A stretch of 64,000 nucleotides of DNA from Winogradskya humida (lineage in GTDB: Bacteria > Actinomycetota > Actinomycetes > Mycobacteriales > Micromonosporaceae): assembly GCF_016862215.1 (NCBI RefSeq), contig NZ_BOMN01000012.1:1-64000 (forward strand). The letters are read 5' to 3'. The notes beneath the pieces are model-generated. The model made no database searches. It had not been told where the DNA came from and saw only the letters and a program-made list of their open reading frames with translations. Of this stretch, positions 43,048 to 52,297 are shown in pieces; positions within the stretch are counted from its first letter, which is position 1, and every line of letters begins with the position of its first letter. Position numbers and translations under genes: made by a program.

Positions 43048-44585
43048 CGTGGCCGGGGGTCGTCGGGCGGGGACTGCTCGTCATGGTCGTCACCACCGTT
43101 CTCACGCTCACGGCGTGGACGGTGGTGCCGTTGCTGTGGGGCTGGCAGGCGTACACGGTGACCTCGGGTTCGATGGCTCCTCTGGTCCGGCCGGGTGACG
43201 TGGTGCTGGCTTCGCCGCGCATCGGCGCCGGGCCGAAGGTGGGTCAGGTCGTGGTGATCGCGCCGGCGGCGGCCGGGGGTCAGCCGGTCACGCACCGGGT
43301 GGTCGAGCTGCTGCCGGACGGCCGTTTCCGCACCCGCGGTGACGCGAACGCCCAGGCCGACTCCCGCCTCGTCGCCAAGGACCAGCTGATCGGTCTCGGC
43401 CGCGTCGTGGTTCCGCTGGCCGGTCTGGTACGCCTCCACGGCGGCCGCATCGCCCCCGCCCTCGCCGGCCTGGCCGTCATCATGTTCGCCCTGACCCGCC
43501 GCCGCAGGCCCCGCCCCCCAGCCGCCGGCCAGCCCCGCCGCGCCGCGACCGAACCCCGCGGACCAGCCGCCGCGGAACCCCGCGGACGAGCCACCGTCGA
43601 ACCCCACCGCGCCACCGTCCCCAGCGACGACCCGCCGGCTCAGGGCGAGCCGGCTGTGGAGGACCGCCCGGCCGACAGCGGTTCCCCGAAGTTCAGAAGC
43701 AAGAGGAAGCGCGTCAGCGGGCATGCCACCACGCGGAAACGGCCGCGTGGAGCCGTGAAGAAGCGCCGGGGAACGCGCAGGCGGAACCGGCCTCGTGCAG
43801 GCGTGGCGCTCCTGGCCGTACTCGGCATTGTTGTCGGCACCGGCCTTGCCCGCCCGGGCACCGGCGCCGTCTATTCCGCGATCAGCCCGACCCAGGCCAA
43901 TGCCTGGAAGTCGAGTTACTTCTACACCACGGCGATCAAAGCATCCGCCCCCGTCTCGTACTGGCGGATGGGTGGCACCAGCACCACGTCGGTCGCCGAT
44001 GAGATGGGCACCGTTCCGCTCGCTCTCTACGGCACCCCGGCCGTGGGTGCGGCCGGTGCGGTGAGCGTCGACCCCAATGCCGCGACCAAATTCAAGAATG
44101 GCACCGGCCGTTCGTACGCGGGCGTCACCAACGCCGCGCATTCGATCACCGGCCCGATGACGGTAGCGGCCTGGACGGACGGTGTCGCGAACACGAACTG
44201 GCGCCTGGTCTTCAAGGGCGGCCCGGGCACCAACAAGCTCAACTATCTGCTCTCCTGGAGCAGCGATTCCGGCGTGGACATGCGTTTCCTCGTCGATGCC
44301 GGCGGCGTCCGGCAGGAGGTCAAGTCGAAATGGCCGACGACCGGCGGCTACCACTTCGTGGTGGGTGTCTATGACGGCACGGCGGCCAAGCTCTACATCG
44401 ACGGCGTCATGACCGCGACCAAGGCTGCCGGCGGCACGCTGGCGGTTGACACGACGCTGCCGCTGACCGTGTCGGAGGACAACGCCTCCACCGGCCTGAA
44501 CGGCTCCGTCGACGAGGTCGCGATCTGGAGCAGGGCCCTGACCGACACCCAGATCAGCACGTTCTACGCGTTGGCCCGGCAATAG
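43044..44585 (+). CDS. ER-type (SipW-like) signal peptidase fused to LamG domain
   Basis: This is a 513-residue fusion. Residues 1-150 are an ER-type signal peptidase I: TM helix 10-32, catalytic Ser43 in TSGSMAPL, His84 in VTHRVV (in place of Lys), and Asp100/Asp106 in TRGDANAQAD, with a second TM near 135-150. A basic/Pro-rich linker (151-250) follows. A second signal-like helix (253-268), ending in a SipW-type TGAVYSAISPTQANAW site, leads to a LamG/concanavalin-like domain (about 300-513). The peptidase may process its own C-terminal half and the upstream TasA-like protein (inferred). Confidence 0.85.
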   Translation: MTWPGVVGRGLLVMVVTTVLTLTAWTVVPLLWGWQAYTVTSGSMAPLVRPGDVVLASPRIGAGPKVGQVVVIAPAAAGGQPVTHRVVELLPDGRFRTRGDANAQADSRLVAKDQLIGLGRVVVPLAGLVRLHGGRIAPALAGLAVIMFALTRRRRPRPPAAGQPRRAATEPRGPAAAEPRGRATVEPHRATVPSDDPPAQGEPAVEDRPADSGSPKFRSKRKRVSGHATTRKRPRGAVKKRRGTRRRNRPRAGVALLAVLGIVVGTGLARPGTGAVYSAISPTQANAWKSSYFYTTAIKASAPVSYWRMGGTSTTSVADEMGTVPLALYGTPAVGAAGAVSVDPNAATKFKNGTGRSYAGVTNAAHSITGPMTVAAWTDGVANTNWRLVFKGGPGTNKLNYLLSWSSDSGVDMRFLVDAGGVRQEVKSKWPTTGGYHFVVGVYDGTAAKLYIDGVMTATKAAGGTLAVDTTLPLTVSEDNASTGLNGSVDEVAIWSRALTDTQISTFYALARQ

Positions 44586-44681
44586 CACGTAAACGCATTC
44601 ACTCAGGTCGGCCGGATATCGGCCGATTCAGTTGTTCTCGGCGCGGAGTTGCACCCCTGCCGCTACCGGAAAGGCCCCCGC

Positions 44682-45908
44682 ATGACGACGCAGATTCCGT
44701 ACGGCCCCGAGAACGCCGACTATCCGCAGTTCGCCGCGGGGCACGCACAGTATCCGCCGGCCGGTTACGAGCACCCCATCGAGCCGCAGCCCGGTTACGC
44801 GCAGCCGATCGAGCAGCAGCCCGGTTACGCGCAGCCGCTCTACCCGCAGGAGGGCGCGGCCGCCTACCCGCAGCCCACGCCGTACCCGCAGCCCCCGGCC
44901 TTTCCGCAGCCCCCGGCCCACCCCCAGCCCTCAGCCTTCCCGCAGCCCTCGGCCTACCCCCAGCATCCCGCCCAGCAGAGCCCCGCAGCCCACACCCAGG
45001 CGCCCCACCCGCCCGCGGCCCAGAACTATGCGACCCCGGGTTACCCGGCGGATCAGGCTTACGCGAACCAGGCCTATCCGACAAACCAGGCCTACCCAGC
45101 GACCCAGCAAGATCAGGACCAGCTGGTAGCAGCCCAGCAAGCCGCCGCCCAGCGAGCGATGGCCCAAGCCCAGCAGGCCCAAGCCCAGCAGGCCCAAGCC
45201 CAGCAGGCCCAAGCCCAGCAAGCCCAAGCCCAGGCCCAGCAGGCCCAAGCCCAGGCCCACGCGCAGCAGGCCCAGGGCCAGACCCAGGCGCAGCAGCCCC
45301 CGGCCCAGCAGAGTTACACGCCGCAGGGCGTATACCCGACAAATCCCCCCTGGGCGCCCACCGCGGCCGGCGGAGCAGCGGGAACCGGCTCCGCGTACGA
45401 AAATCAGGTCCCGGTTGTGGGTGGACTGCTCGTTCCCTACCCGGAAGCGATGCGCAACGCGGCCAGGGCGCAGCCCCCGGCCCTTTGGCCGGTGGCGGTC
45501 CTGACCTTCTTCTTCAGCCTGGCCGGCGTGGTGTCGGCGGCCCGCCGGGCCAACCGGGCCCAGCGCGGCGGCAACAGCGGCGCCCCCTACTGGATCACCT
45601 GGGCGGTGTCCCTGCTGGCCGGGTCGTTCGTCTGGTTCGTCGTCTCGCTGACCGTGATCCAGCCGGCGGTGACGGATTTCGTGGAATCGCGGGCGCAGAG
45701 TGCGGTGGAGAACCAGGTGCTGCACGACGGGCAGCTGGCGAAGGCGAACATCACCGCGACGAAGGCGGAGTGCAATGCGGCGTCGGAGCGACGGGCTGAC
45801 GGCACTCGCGATTATCTGTGCAATCTGACGCTCAATGACGGCAAGACCGGGCAGGTCACGGTGACGGCCGACAAGGACGGCACCTGGAAGCAGCTGGCCG
45901 CCAAGTAA
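44682..45908 (+). CDS. Pro/Gln/Ala-rich membrane protein with DUF4333-like tail
   Basis: This is a 408-residue protein. Residues 1-110 have Tyr/Pro/Gln repeats (YPQPPAF types), and about 160-225 are Gln/Ala repeats with a QQAQA unit encoded by ~15-bp repeats. Two hydrophobic helices follow (about 275-295 and 318-340). The C-terminal ~70 residues resemble DUF4333 (AECNAASERRADG, then YLCNLTLNDGKTGQVTV). The disordered N-terminal part is cytoplasmic and the tail extracytoplasmic. GAAAGG lies 8 nt before the ATG. The function is unknown. Confidence 0.82.
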   Translation: MTTQIPYGPENADYPQFAAGHAQYPPAGYEHPIEPQPGYAQPIEQQPGYAQPLYPQEGAAAYPQPTPYPQPPAFPQPPAHPQPSAFPQPSAYPQHPAQQSPAAHTQAPHPPAAQNYATPGYPADQAYANQAYPTNQAYPATQQDQDQLVAAQQAAAQRAMAQAQQAQAQQAQAQQAQAQQAQAQAQQAQAQAHAQQAQGQTQAQQPPAQQSYTPQGVYPTNPPWAPTAAGGAAGTGSAYENQVPVVGGLLVPYPEAMRNAARAQPPALWPVAVLTFFFSLAGVVSAARRANRAQRGGNSGAPYWITWAVSLLAGSFVWFVVSLTVIQPAVTDFVESRAQSAVENQVLHDGQLAKANITATKAECNAASERRADGTRDYLCNLTLNDGKTGQVTVTADKDGTWKQLAAK

Positions 45909-45914
45909 AAGGCT

Positions 45915-45949
45915 CGTGGCGCACCCGGCGGGGGGTCGGGTGCGCCACG
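45915..45949. terminator. Bidirectional terminator hairpin
   Basis: A perfect 13-bp stem (45915-45927 with 45937-45949) with a 9-nt loop lies in the 51-bp gap between the convergent Gln/Ala-rich gene and the 5'-nucleotidase gene. Confidence 0.85.
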
Positions 45950-45959
45950 GACAAACGTT

Positions 45960-47762
45960 TTAGAAGACGGGTACGCCGGCGCGCACGAGCTTCCAGTTCG
46001 GCACGTAGAAGTCGGCCGGGTTGATGGAGCCCTTGGCCTGCGCCCAGTCGATGAGCAGCTGGCGGATCTCCTGCTGCGCGTTGTAGACCTGCGTCTTCAC
46101 GATGCCGGGGAAGTTGCCGCCGCCGCTGCGCCGGTAGTTGTTCACCGCCACCACGAACTGCGCGCCGGCCGCCACCGCGACGCCGGCGATCTCCAGGCGG
46201 GTGATGCGGGAGCCCACCGGCAGGCTGATGTCGATGTCGTAATCGACGCCGGAGAGCACGTCGTAGTTGTAGTCCGGCACCGTGGAGTCACTGATGGTCG
46301 CCGGGTCGGGCGTGGCGCCGGCGGGCAGGGTCACGAAGTACTTGGCGGAATACTCCAGGTACGCCTTGACCTCGGCACCGGTGAGGACGACGGCCTCGAG
46401 GGTGTTGTCGTAGATGTAGAGCCCGGCCACGTCCTTGATCTTGACGTCGCCCTGCGGGAAGACCGCGGTGCGGCTGAACGGCGCGGCGATCGACAGGACC
46501 GGCAGCGACGCGTACGCGCCACCCGCCAGCGCCGTGGTCACCGTGTCGGTCTGCACCTTGTTGATGTAGTCCAGGATCGCCGTGTCCTTGTACCGCGACT
46601 CGGCGGCCGACAGTTCCTCGGTGGACGTGGCGACGACCTGGTTGACGTACGCGACCGTCTTGGTGTGCTGGGCCTTGACCGCGGCGAGCACCTTGGGGTC
46701 GGCGGTGACCGTGTTGGTGTTCAGCGTCGCCGACTTCTTGGTGGTGATGCTCCACCGGCCCTTGTCGCGGACCAGCGTGAAGTCCATCCGGGTGAGCCGC
46801 TGGCCCCACTTGGACGGCTCGGAGAGCAGCACCTGCACACCGGTCTTGGTGTTGGTGACGAAGCGCTGCGCCACCTCGTTGTGCGCGTGCCCGAACAGGA
46901 TCGCGTCGATGCCGGGAACCTGCTCGGCGATGAGCGCGCTCGGGTTCTCGTTGGGGATCTCGGGGCCGTAGCTGCTGGTCCCGCTGTCGCCGCCGTGCGC
47001 GGAGATCAGCACGAGGTCCGCGCCGCGGGCCCGCATGATCGGCACCCACTTGGCCGCGGTCGCGACCATGTCGTTGAAGACCAGCTTGCCCTCGACGTTG
47101 GCCCGGTCCCAGATCGCGATGCCCGGGTTCGTCAGACCGAGAATGCCCACCCGCAGGGTCGGTGCGCCCTTGCCGAGCGAGACCTTCTTGATGACGTACG
47201 GCGTGAAGGCCGGCTTTCCACTCGTCGCTCCGACCGCGTTGGCCGCCAGGGCCGGGAAGCCCAGCTGACGGATCCAGAGGTTGAGCAGCGGCAGCCCGTA
47301 GTTGAACTCGTGATTGCCCAGCGTGATGGCGTCATAGTTCAGCACGTTCATCGCCCGCGCCATCGGGTGCCGCTCACCGGTCGTGGTGATCGGCTCCTGC
47401 TTGGCGTAGTACGTCGCGAGCGGCGTGCCCTGGATCGTGTCACCGGCGTCGAGCACCAGCGTGGCCTTGCCCTTGCGCTCGGCCCGGATCTGGTTCACCA
47501 GGGCGGCGAGCTTCGCGACACCGACATCGTTGTGCGCGCTGTCGTCGTACTCCAGGTCCTTGTAGTAGTCCCAGTTGTAGACGTTGCCGTGCGTGTCGGA
47601 GGTGCCGAGCACGGTCAGGTCGTAGGTCTTGGGGGCGGGAGCGCCACCGTGCCCGCCCTTGCCGTGCGCATCGGCAGCACCGGCGAGGAAAACAGGAGCG
47701 GCGACACCGGCAGCAGCGGCACCGAGCACGCTACGCCGTGATACGCCCGTGGGGAGGGTCAT
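45960..47762 (-). CDS. Secreted bifunctional metallophosphatase/5'-nucleotidase
   Basis: This is a 600-residue exported enzyme. The Tat signal is SRRSVLGAAAAG near the N-terminus. The calcineurin-like domain has all metal motifs: GTSDTHGN, DAGDTIQGTP, LGNHEFNYG, and GHAHNE. The 5'-nucleotidase C-terminal domain follows (NNYRRSGGGNFPG). It probably hydrolyses extracellular nucleotides or 2',3'-cyclic phosphates for phosphate recovery. ATG at 47762 has GAAAGG 7 nt upstream; the frame is open 24 codons further but lacks the signal. Confidence 0.94.
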   Translation of the reverse strand: MTLPTGVSRRSVLGAAAAGVAAPVFLAGAADAHGKGGHGGAPAPKTYDLTVLGTSDTHGNVYNWDYYKDLEYDDSAHNDVGVAKLAALVNQIRAERKGKATLVLDAGDTIQGTPLATYYAKQEPITTTGERHPMARAMNVLNYDAITLGNHEFNYGLPLLNLWIRQLGFPALAANAVGATSGKPAFTPYVIKKVSLGKGAPTLRVGILGLTNPGIAIWDRANVEGKLVFNDMVATAAKWVPIMRARGADLVLISAHGGDSGTSSYGPEIPNENPSALIAEQVPGIDAILFGHAHNEVAQRFVTNTKTGVQVLLSEPSKWGQRLTRMDFTLVRDKGRWSITTKKSATLNTNTVTADPKVLAAVKAQHTKTVAYVNQVVATSTEELSAAESRYKDTAILDYINKVQTDTVTTALAGGAYASLPVLSIAAPFSRTAVFPQGDVKIKDVAGLYIYDNTLEAVVLTGAEVKAYLEYSAKYFVTLPAGATPDPATISDSTVPDYNYDVLSGVDYDIDISLPVGSRITRLEIAGVAVAAGAQFVVAVNNYRRSGGGNFPGIVKTQVYNAQQEIRQLLIDWAQAKGSINPADFYVPNWKLVRAGVPVF

Positions 47763-47870
47763 ACCCGAACCTTTCGAGGGGAGGTCACGGACGCCTTGTG
47801 GGCGCCCATCGAGGCACCATAGCTGCGAATGCATCGATCGGCGAGATCAACAACGTGAACGTAACCAGGC

Positions 47871-50800
47871 TCAGAGGTTGCTCAGAGCCAGCATGCCCCG
47901 GTCTAGACCGACAATCAGTACATCATCGACGGCAGCACAGGCCAGCGCCTGGTGATGGACGGGTATGACGCGCAGCACCCGCCCGGTGCTGATGTCCCAG
48001 ATCCGCACAGTGCGGTCCAGGCTGGTCGATGCGAGTGCCGTCCGCCCCTCATACCGAACCGCGCACACGCTGGTGACCTCCGCGGTGTGCCCGGTCAGAA
48101 TCCCACGTGGGGCCAAGTCGTCGAGGCTCCAGAGCCGCACGGTCCGATCGTCGCCGGCCGAGATCAGCAGCTCCCGGTCGTCGAGTGGGAACCGGGTGAG
48201 TGCATTCACCGCCTCGTGATGCCCCTGGACCTCACACAGCAGCTCGCCTCCTGGGTCCCAGAGCCGGATCGTGCCGTTCCTGTCACCGGAGACGAGCAGT
48301 TCGCGGCTGTCATGGCGGACGGCAGCGAGCGAGGTGACCCAGCTGGAATGACCGAGCAACGGGCGCGCCATGTCCTTGTCCAGGTCCCACACTCGCACGA
48401 TCAGGTCATCAGCGCCTGAGGCCAGCAGCGGTCCGACACCGCTGACCGCATTGACCCGTTCGTGGTGCTGGTGGAACTCCTTGAAGAGTTCACCGCTGTC
48501 GACATCCCACACCCGCACGACGCGGTCCTCGCTAGATACCGCAAGCAAGTTGACGTCGTCGTCGGCCAGCACGGACACGTCGGTCGCCGCGGCTCCGTAA
48601 CTGGTCAGCACCCCTGATTGCGCACCGGTCCGAGGATCCCACAGCCGGACGACACCGTCATCACCGGCGCCGGCGACGAGCGTGCCCTTCGCGGTCGGAA
48701 CCGCGGTGAGGGCACCCACAGCACCGATCCTGCCGCCGTCCATCACCTTCCGGGCCCGGCCGGTGGCCGTGTCCCAGAGCCGTACGGCACCATCATCACC
48801 TGCCGTAGCCAACAGGTTGCGCTCTCCGACAGGTAGCTCGCAGATCGCGCGGATCCACGTCGCCTGCCCTTCGATGGGCGGCCGTTCCACCCCGGTGTGC
48901 ATGTCCCAGAGCCGGATGATTCCGTCCTCGGCTGTCGCCGCCAGCAGCAACGCGTCGCCCGTATCCACGGTGCACAGATCGGTCAGCGGCCCGGCTTGCG
49001 TCTCGAAGACGGCGACCGGGTCGGCGTAGCGCGGATCCCAGAAGCGGATGCTGCCGTCATAGCCTGCCGAGACCACCATTCCGCGCACCGTATGAAGCGT
49101 GGTCACCCAGCCGGAATGACCGGTGAAGACCGCGAGGTTCCGGCCACTCAAGGGCTCCCAGAGCCGCACGGTGCCGTCGACGCCGGTGGAGGCGATCAGG
49201 TTGCCGACCCGGCACACGGCGGTCACCCAGCCGGAATGCCCCTCGATCGTGCGCACGAGCTCGCCGGAGATCGGGTCCCAGAGCCGTACGGTGCGATCGT
49301 CGCTTCCTGATACCAGCAGCTCACGACCATCGGGCAAGGGTAGGGAGCACATGTTTCGCACCCAGTCGGTGTGCCCGGTGAGAGTGTGGACGAGCTGACA
49401 GGTGCGCGGGTCCCAGAGCTTCACCGTACCGTCGTGGCCCCCCGTGGCCAGCAGAGAGATATCGCGGGTACGCACTGCCGCGAGACTCCGGATGCAGTCG
49501 TCATGGCAGTCGATGACGTGCTCCGTCTGACTGGTCAGAGGGTTCCAGAGTCGAACCGTGCCGTCCTCGCCCGCGGAAGCGAGCAAGGTCCTGCCGTCCA
49601 CGGCGAGCGATGCCACATCACAGACGGCATTCGAATGGCCCTCGAGAATTACCCGTTCCAGCCTTCTCGGCGTACGCGACCAGAGTGGAATGTAGGCGCC
49701 GGGTCGTACCCAGTGACCACTCCCCAGTTCGTCCAGCTGCTCCACCACCGAGAACAGGGCGGCGCGTTCCGGCGCTGAGGCGTCCAGGGCCTGCGGGGTC
49801 AGCTGCAGGAGCCGGGCACGGGCGAAGCCAAGCTCGGTGCGTGCGGCGTCGGCTGCGGGCAGCAGACGATCCAGGCGGGCGTACAGGAGGTAGTCGTCAT
49901 CGCCGAGCAGTTCATCGATGACTCCCGTACGCACGGCGTGCTGGGGAAGGGAACGCAGGAGATAGTCCGGCGCAGCGCTCCAACCGATCGTCCTGGCATG
50001 CGCGAGCCATGCTCCCACCAGGCGTTTCTCTTCGCTCTCCCGGCCGGCCAGCAATGCCTCGTTGAGTGCCTGGTGGAACAGCCGGTAGACGGGAATCTCC
50101 GCGGCACCGCTCTCGACGAGGAAGTTAGCCGCCGACGTGCGCGCAAAGAAGGTCAGATCCTCCTCCGTGACCTGGCCGCCGAGTGCTTCCACCGCTACGC
50201 GCCACAGCGAGATGGGTAGTCCTGGTGTCTCGGCGTGAGCGAGGGCGGTCAGAGCAAGGCGCGCCGGCGTCCAGCCCGCCGACGGCAGATTCTCGACGTA
50301 CCGGTCGAGGGCATCGGACACGGTCGCCGCGAACGAGACGTCGGCGGGCAGCACCGGCTGTTCGTCACGCAGCCCCCGCGCCCGCGCAACGAGCCCGGCG
50401 ACCAGGAAATTGCCGTGCGACAGCGCCGCGATCCGGCGTGCCACCGGCTCGGCGACCCACTCATCGGCGTACGGATTGTCCGATCGCTGCATTCCCATGA
50501 GCGTGGCGAGCGCGTAATCGACGAGATCGGACTCCGCGAAGTACTCCGGCGAGTCCAGGTTGACGAACTTCGCGGCCGACCCGAATTCGCCGAGCAGGTC
50601 GCCGTTGTCATCGGAGTGCCGGGTTCCGACAACCACTTTCACACCGATCGGGGCAAGGTCACGAAGCAGCGGCAGGACCACGTCGTTGATCGTCTTTCGG
50701 GCCTGTGCGGGTGAGACCGCCTCGTCCAGCGCGTCAATGACAAGGTTGAACCGACCCGATCGCCGGGTCAGACGGGCACGCAGAGCGGGCACCAGGTCGA

Positions 50801-51836
50801 TCGGCTGGGACGGCAGCGCGACGGCGGCCCCCCGGGCGATTTCGGTGGCGATCTCCAGCGCGCTCTTGCCCTTCGCATGTACCGCGCAGGACACCGAGCC
50901 TTCGGTCGCCAGCTCGGCGGTATCTTCACTCGGCAGTCCAGCGCGTACGGCCGCGTCGGCAGTCGTGACGATACGGCCGAGAACCGCGGATTTGCCGACG
51001 CCTGGTGAGCCGGTTACGACGAGTGCCGAGTCTCGCGTCGCCGGCTCGTCCAGCCAATGTTTGATCACGCGTAATGCGGCCGCGCGTCCCCGGAACCGCG
51101 ACCCGCGCTCACTGTTCACGGCGACCCCGCGCGCCCGCGGCAGCCAGTGACGATGGGCCTCATCGTCCTCGGCCAGCACCCAGCCCCACGCGGCGAGCGC
51201 CGCATCGTCGGCGTCCCTGGTCTGCCAGCCGGCGAGCACGGAGAGCTTCAGCTCGGGCAGCTGTTCGTCGGCGTGTTGCAGCGTCAACGCATAACCATTG
51301 CCCTCTCCCGCGGCGACGATTAGGCCGACCACGGCTTCGTACTCGGGCGACCAGAGCGCTCCCCCGCTGAATCCCTGCCGCAGTCCTGGTGCTGTCGCGG
51401 TCCGCAGGTCGATCCGGCCGTACGTCAGGGGATCACCGGTCAGGCCCTCTGCCGAGCCACCGTGTTCAGCACCGTGGGGAAATCCGAATGCCCACCAGGA
51501 TCGCCCGCTCAGCTCCTGCGCCGGTAAGCACCGTAACCGGGCCGGTCGTACCGATGGCGGCACGGGCTCGCCGAGCTCCAGCAACGCGATGTCGACATGC
51601 TTGCCGTCCTCGCCGTCGTGGATCAGCCGGGCGCGGCGGCGTTCGCCGTAGCCGACTCCGGGGGCCTTGGGGAAGGCAAGCCAGATCTCCTGGAGGGTGA
51701 CGCCGTCCCTGCGCAGGACATGCGCACAGGTCAGAACCTGATTGCTGTCGATGACCACGCCGGTGCCGAGTGGCTCGTTGTCGTGCCGGGTGGCGTGCAC
51801 CGCGACGGTCCAGGAGTCCGCAGGCGCCTTTGTCAT
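47871..51836 (-). CDS. Trypsin-STAND NTPase-WD40 conflict-system protein
   Basis: This is a 1321-residue cytoplasmic protein. Residues 1-200 are a trypsin-like protease with intact triad His39 (TCAHV), Asp82 (VDIALLE) and Ser157 (GFSGGA). Residues about 245-700 are a STAND/NACHT-like NTPase: entry FRGRAAAL, P-loop GSPGVGKS at 275-282, Walker B LVIDALDEA at 364-372, and a helical tail. Residues about 725-1321 hold 14 WD40 units (repeated D-x-T-V-R-L-W-D), enough for two seven-blade propellers. The design suggests a sensor (WD40) that triggers NTP-dependent assembly and activates the protease. It lies 14 nt after the Trypco1 gene. Confidence 0.9.
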   Translation of the reverse strand: MTKAPADSWTVAVHATRHDNEPLGTGVVIDSNQVLTCAHVLRRDGVTLQEIWLAFPKAPGVGYGERRRARLIHDGEDGKHVDIALLELGEPVPPSVRPARLRCLPAQELSGRSWWAFGFPHGAEHGGSAEGLTGDPLTYGRIDLRTATAPGLRQGFSGGALWSPEYEAVVGLIVAAGEGNGYALTLQHADEQLPELKLSVLAGWQTRDADDAALAAWGWVLAEDDEAHRHWLPRARGVAVNSERGSRFRGRAAALRVIKHWLDEPATRDSALVVTGSPGVGKSAVLGRIVTTADAAVRAGLPSEDTAELATEGSVSCAVHAKGKSALEIATEIARGAAVALPSQPIDLVPALRARLTRRSGRFNLVIDALDEAVSPAQARKTINDVVLPLLRDLAPIGVKVVVGTRHSDDNGDLLGEFGSAAKFVNLDSPEYFAESDLVDYALATLMGMQRSDNPYADEWVAEPVARRIAALSHGNFLVAGLVARARGLRDEQPVLPADVSFAATVSDALDRYVENLPSAGWTPARLALTALAHAETPGLPISLWRVAVEALGGQVTEEDLTFFARTSAANFLVESGAAEIPVYRLFHQALNEALLAGRESEEKRLVGAWLAHARTIGWSAAPDYLLRSLPQHAVRTGVIDELLGDDDYLLYARLDRLLPAADAARTELGFARARLLQLTPQALDASAPERAALFSVVEQLDELGSGHWVRPGAYIPLWSRTPRRLERVILEGHSNAVCDVASLAVDGRTLLASAGEDGTVRLWNPLTSQTEHVIDCHDDCIRSLAAVRTRDISLLATGGHDGTVKLWDPRTCQLVHTLTGHTDWVRNMCSLPLPDGRELLVSGSDDRTVRLWDPISGELVRTIEGHSGWVTAVCRVGNLIASTGVDGTVRLWEPLSGRNLAVFTGHSGWVTTLHTVRGMVVSAGYDGSIRFWDPRYADPVAVFETQAGPLTDLCTVDTGDALLLAATAEDGIIRLWDMHTGVERPPIEGQATWIRAICELPVGERNLLATAGDDGAVRLWDTATGRARKVMDGGRIGAVGALTAVPTAKGTLVAGAGDDGVVRLWDPRTGAQSGVLTSYGAAATDVSVLADDDVNLLAVSSEDRVVRVWDVDSGELFKEFHQHHERVNAVSGVGPLLASGADDLIVRVWDLDKDMARPLLGHSSWVTSLAAVRHDSRELLVSGDRNGTIRLWDPGGELLCEVQGHHEAVNALTRFPLDDRELLISAGDDRTVRLWSLDDLAPRGILTGHTAEVTSVCAVRYEGRTALASTSLDRTVRIWDISTGRVLRVIPVHHQALACAAVDDVLIVGLDRGMLALSNL

Positions 51837-51850
51837 TCCCCCGCCCTGGC

Positions 51851-52165
51851 TCAGCGCCTGCTACCGGTGCCGCCGGGTTTCCAGATCATGGTCACCTCGA
51901 AGTTGGCCTCGGTCGCCGCCTTGGCGATCACCCAGTTGGCAGCGCCGGTGACCTTGATTCCGAACTTGACCTCAACTGCGTCGGGCGCGATGTCGCGTAC
52001 CTGTTCCAGCAATACCTTTGCGGCCGCGACCGCCGGGCCCGCGGACTCACGGACCGAACCCGCGATGTCGGCGACTCCGGCCGGCCGGTAACCGTTGACC
52101 GGGTCGATCTCGATCTGGGCGACCGTCTCCGCGTCGACGCGATACCGCACGATCTCGGACGACAT
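51851..52165 (-). CDS. Trypco1 (CU044_2847 family) protein
   Basis: This is a 104-residue small protein matching the trypsin-co-occurring domain 1 family: EIVRYRVDAETVAQIEID, then AAAKVLLEQVRDIAPDAVEV and FGIKVTGAANWVIAKAATEA, closing with FEVTMIW. The family occurs with trypsin-like domains and NTPases in predicted conflict systems (Aravind-group analyses). Its role is unknown; a protease target, adaptor or inhibitor is possible. ATG at 52165 has GGGAGG 9 nt upstream; an apparent hydrophobic extension from 52246 is not needed. It is the first gene of the leftward operon. Confidence 0.85.
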   Translation of the reverse strand: MSSEIVRYRVDAETVAQIEIDPVNGYRPAGVADIAGSVRESAGPAVAAAKVLLEQVRDIAPDAVEVKFGIKVTGAANWVIAKAATEANFEVTMIWKPGGTGSRR

Positions 52166-52297
52166 CGACGAGAGCCTCCCTGGAAGAATCGCGATCAGAA
52201 TGATCATGAGATAGCGCCGCAGTGGCGCCGTCAGGGAATGTCGCACGCTCGGTCCCGGAGGGCAATAGACCTTTCAGCAGATCTCCGCAGGGGTCGG

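Noticed and set aside
42906..44588. 560-codon leftward frame over the signal peptidase-LamG gene
   Set aside because: Shadow frame; no motif, while the plus frame has catalytic residues and a LamG domain.
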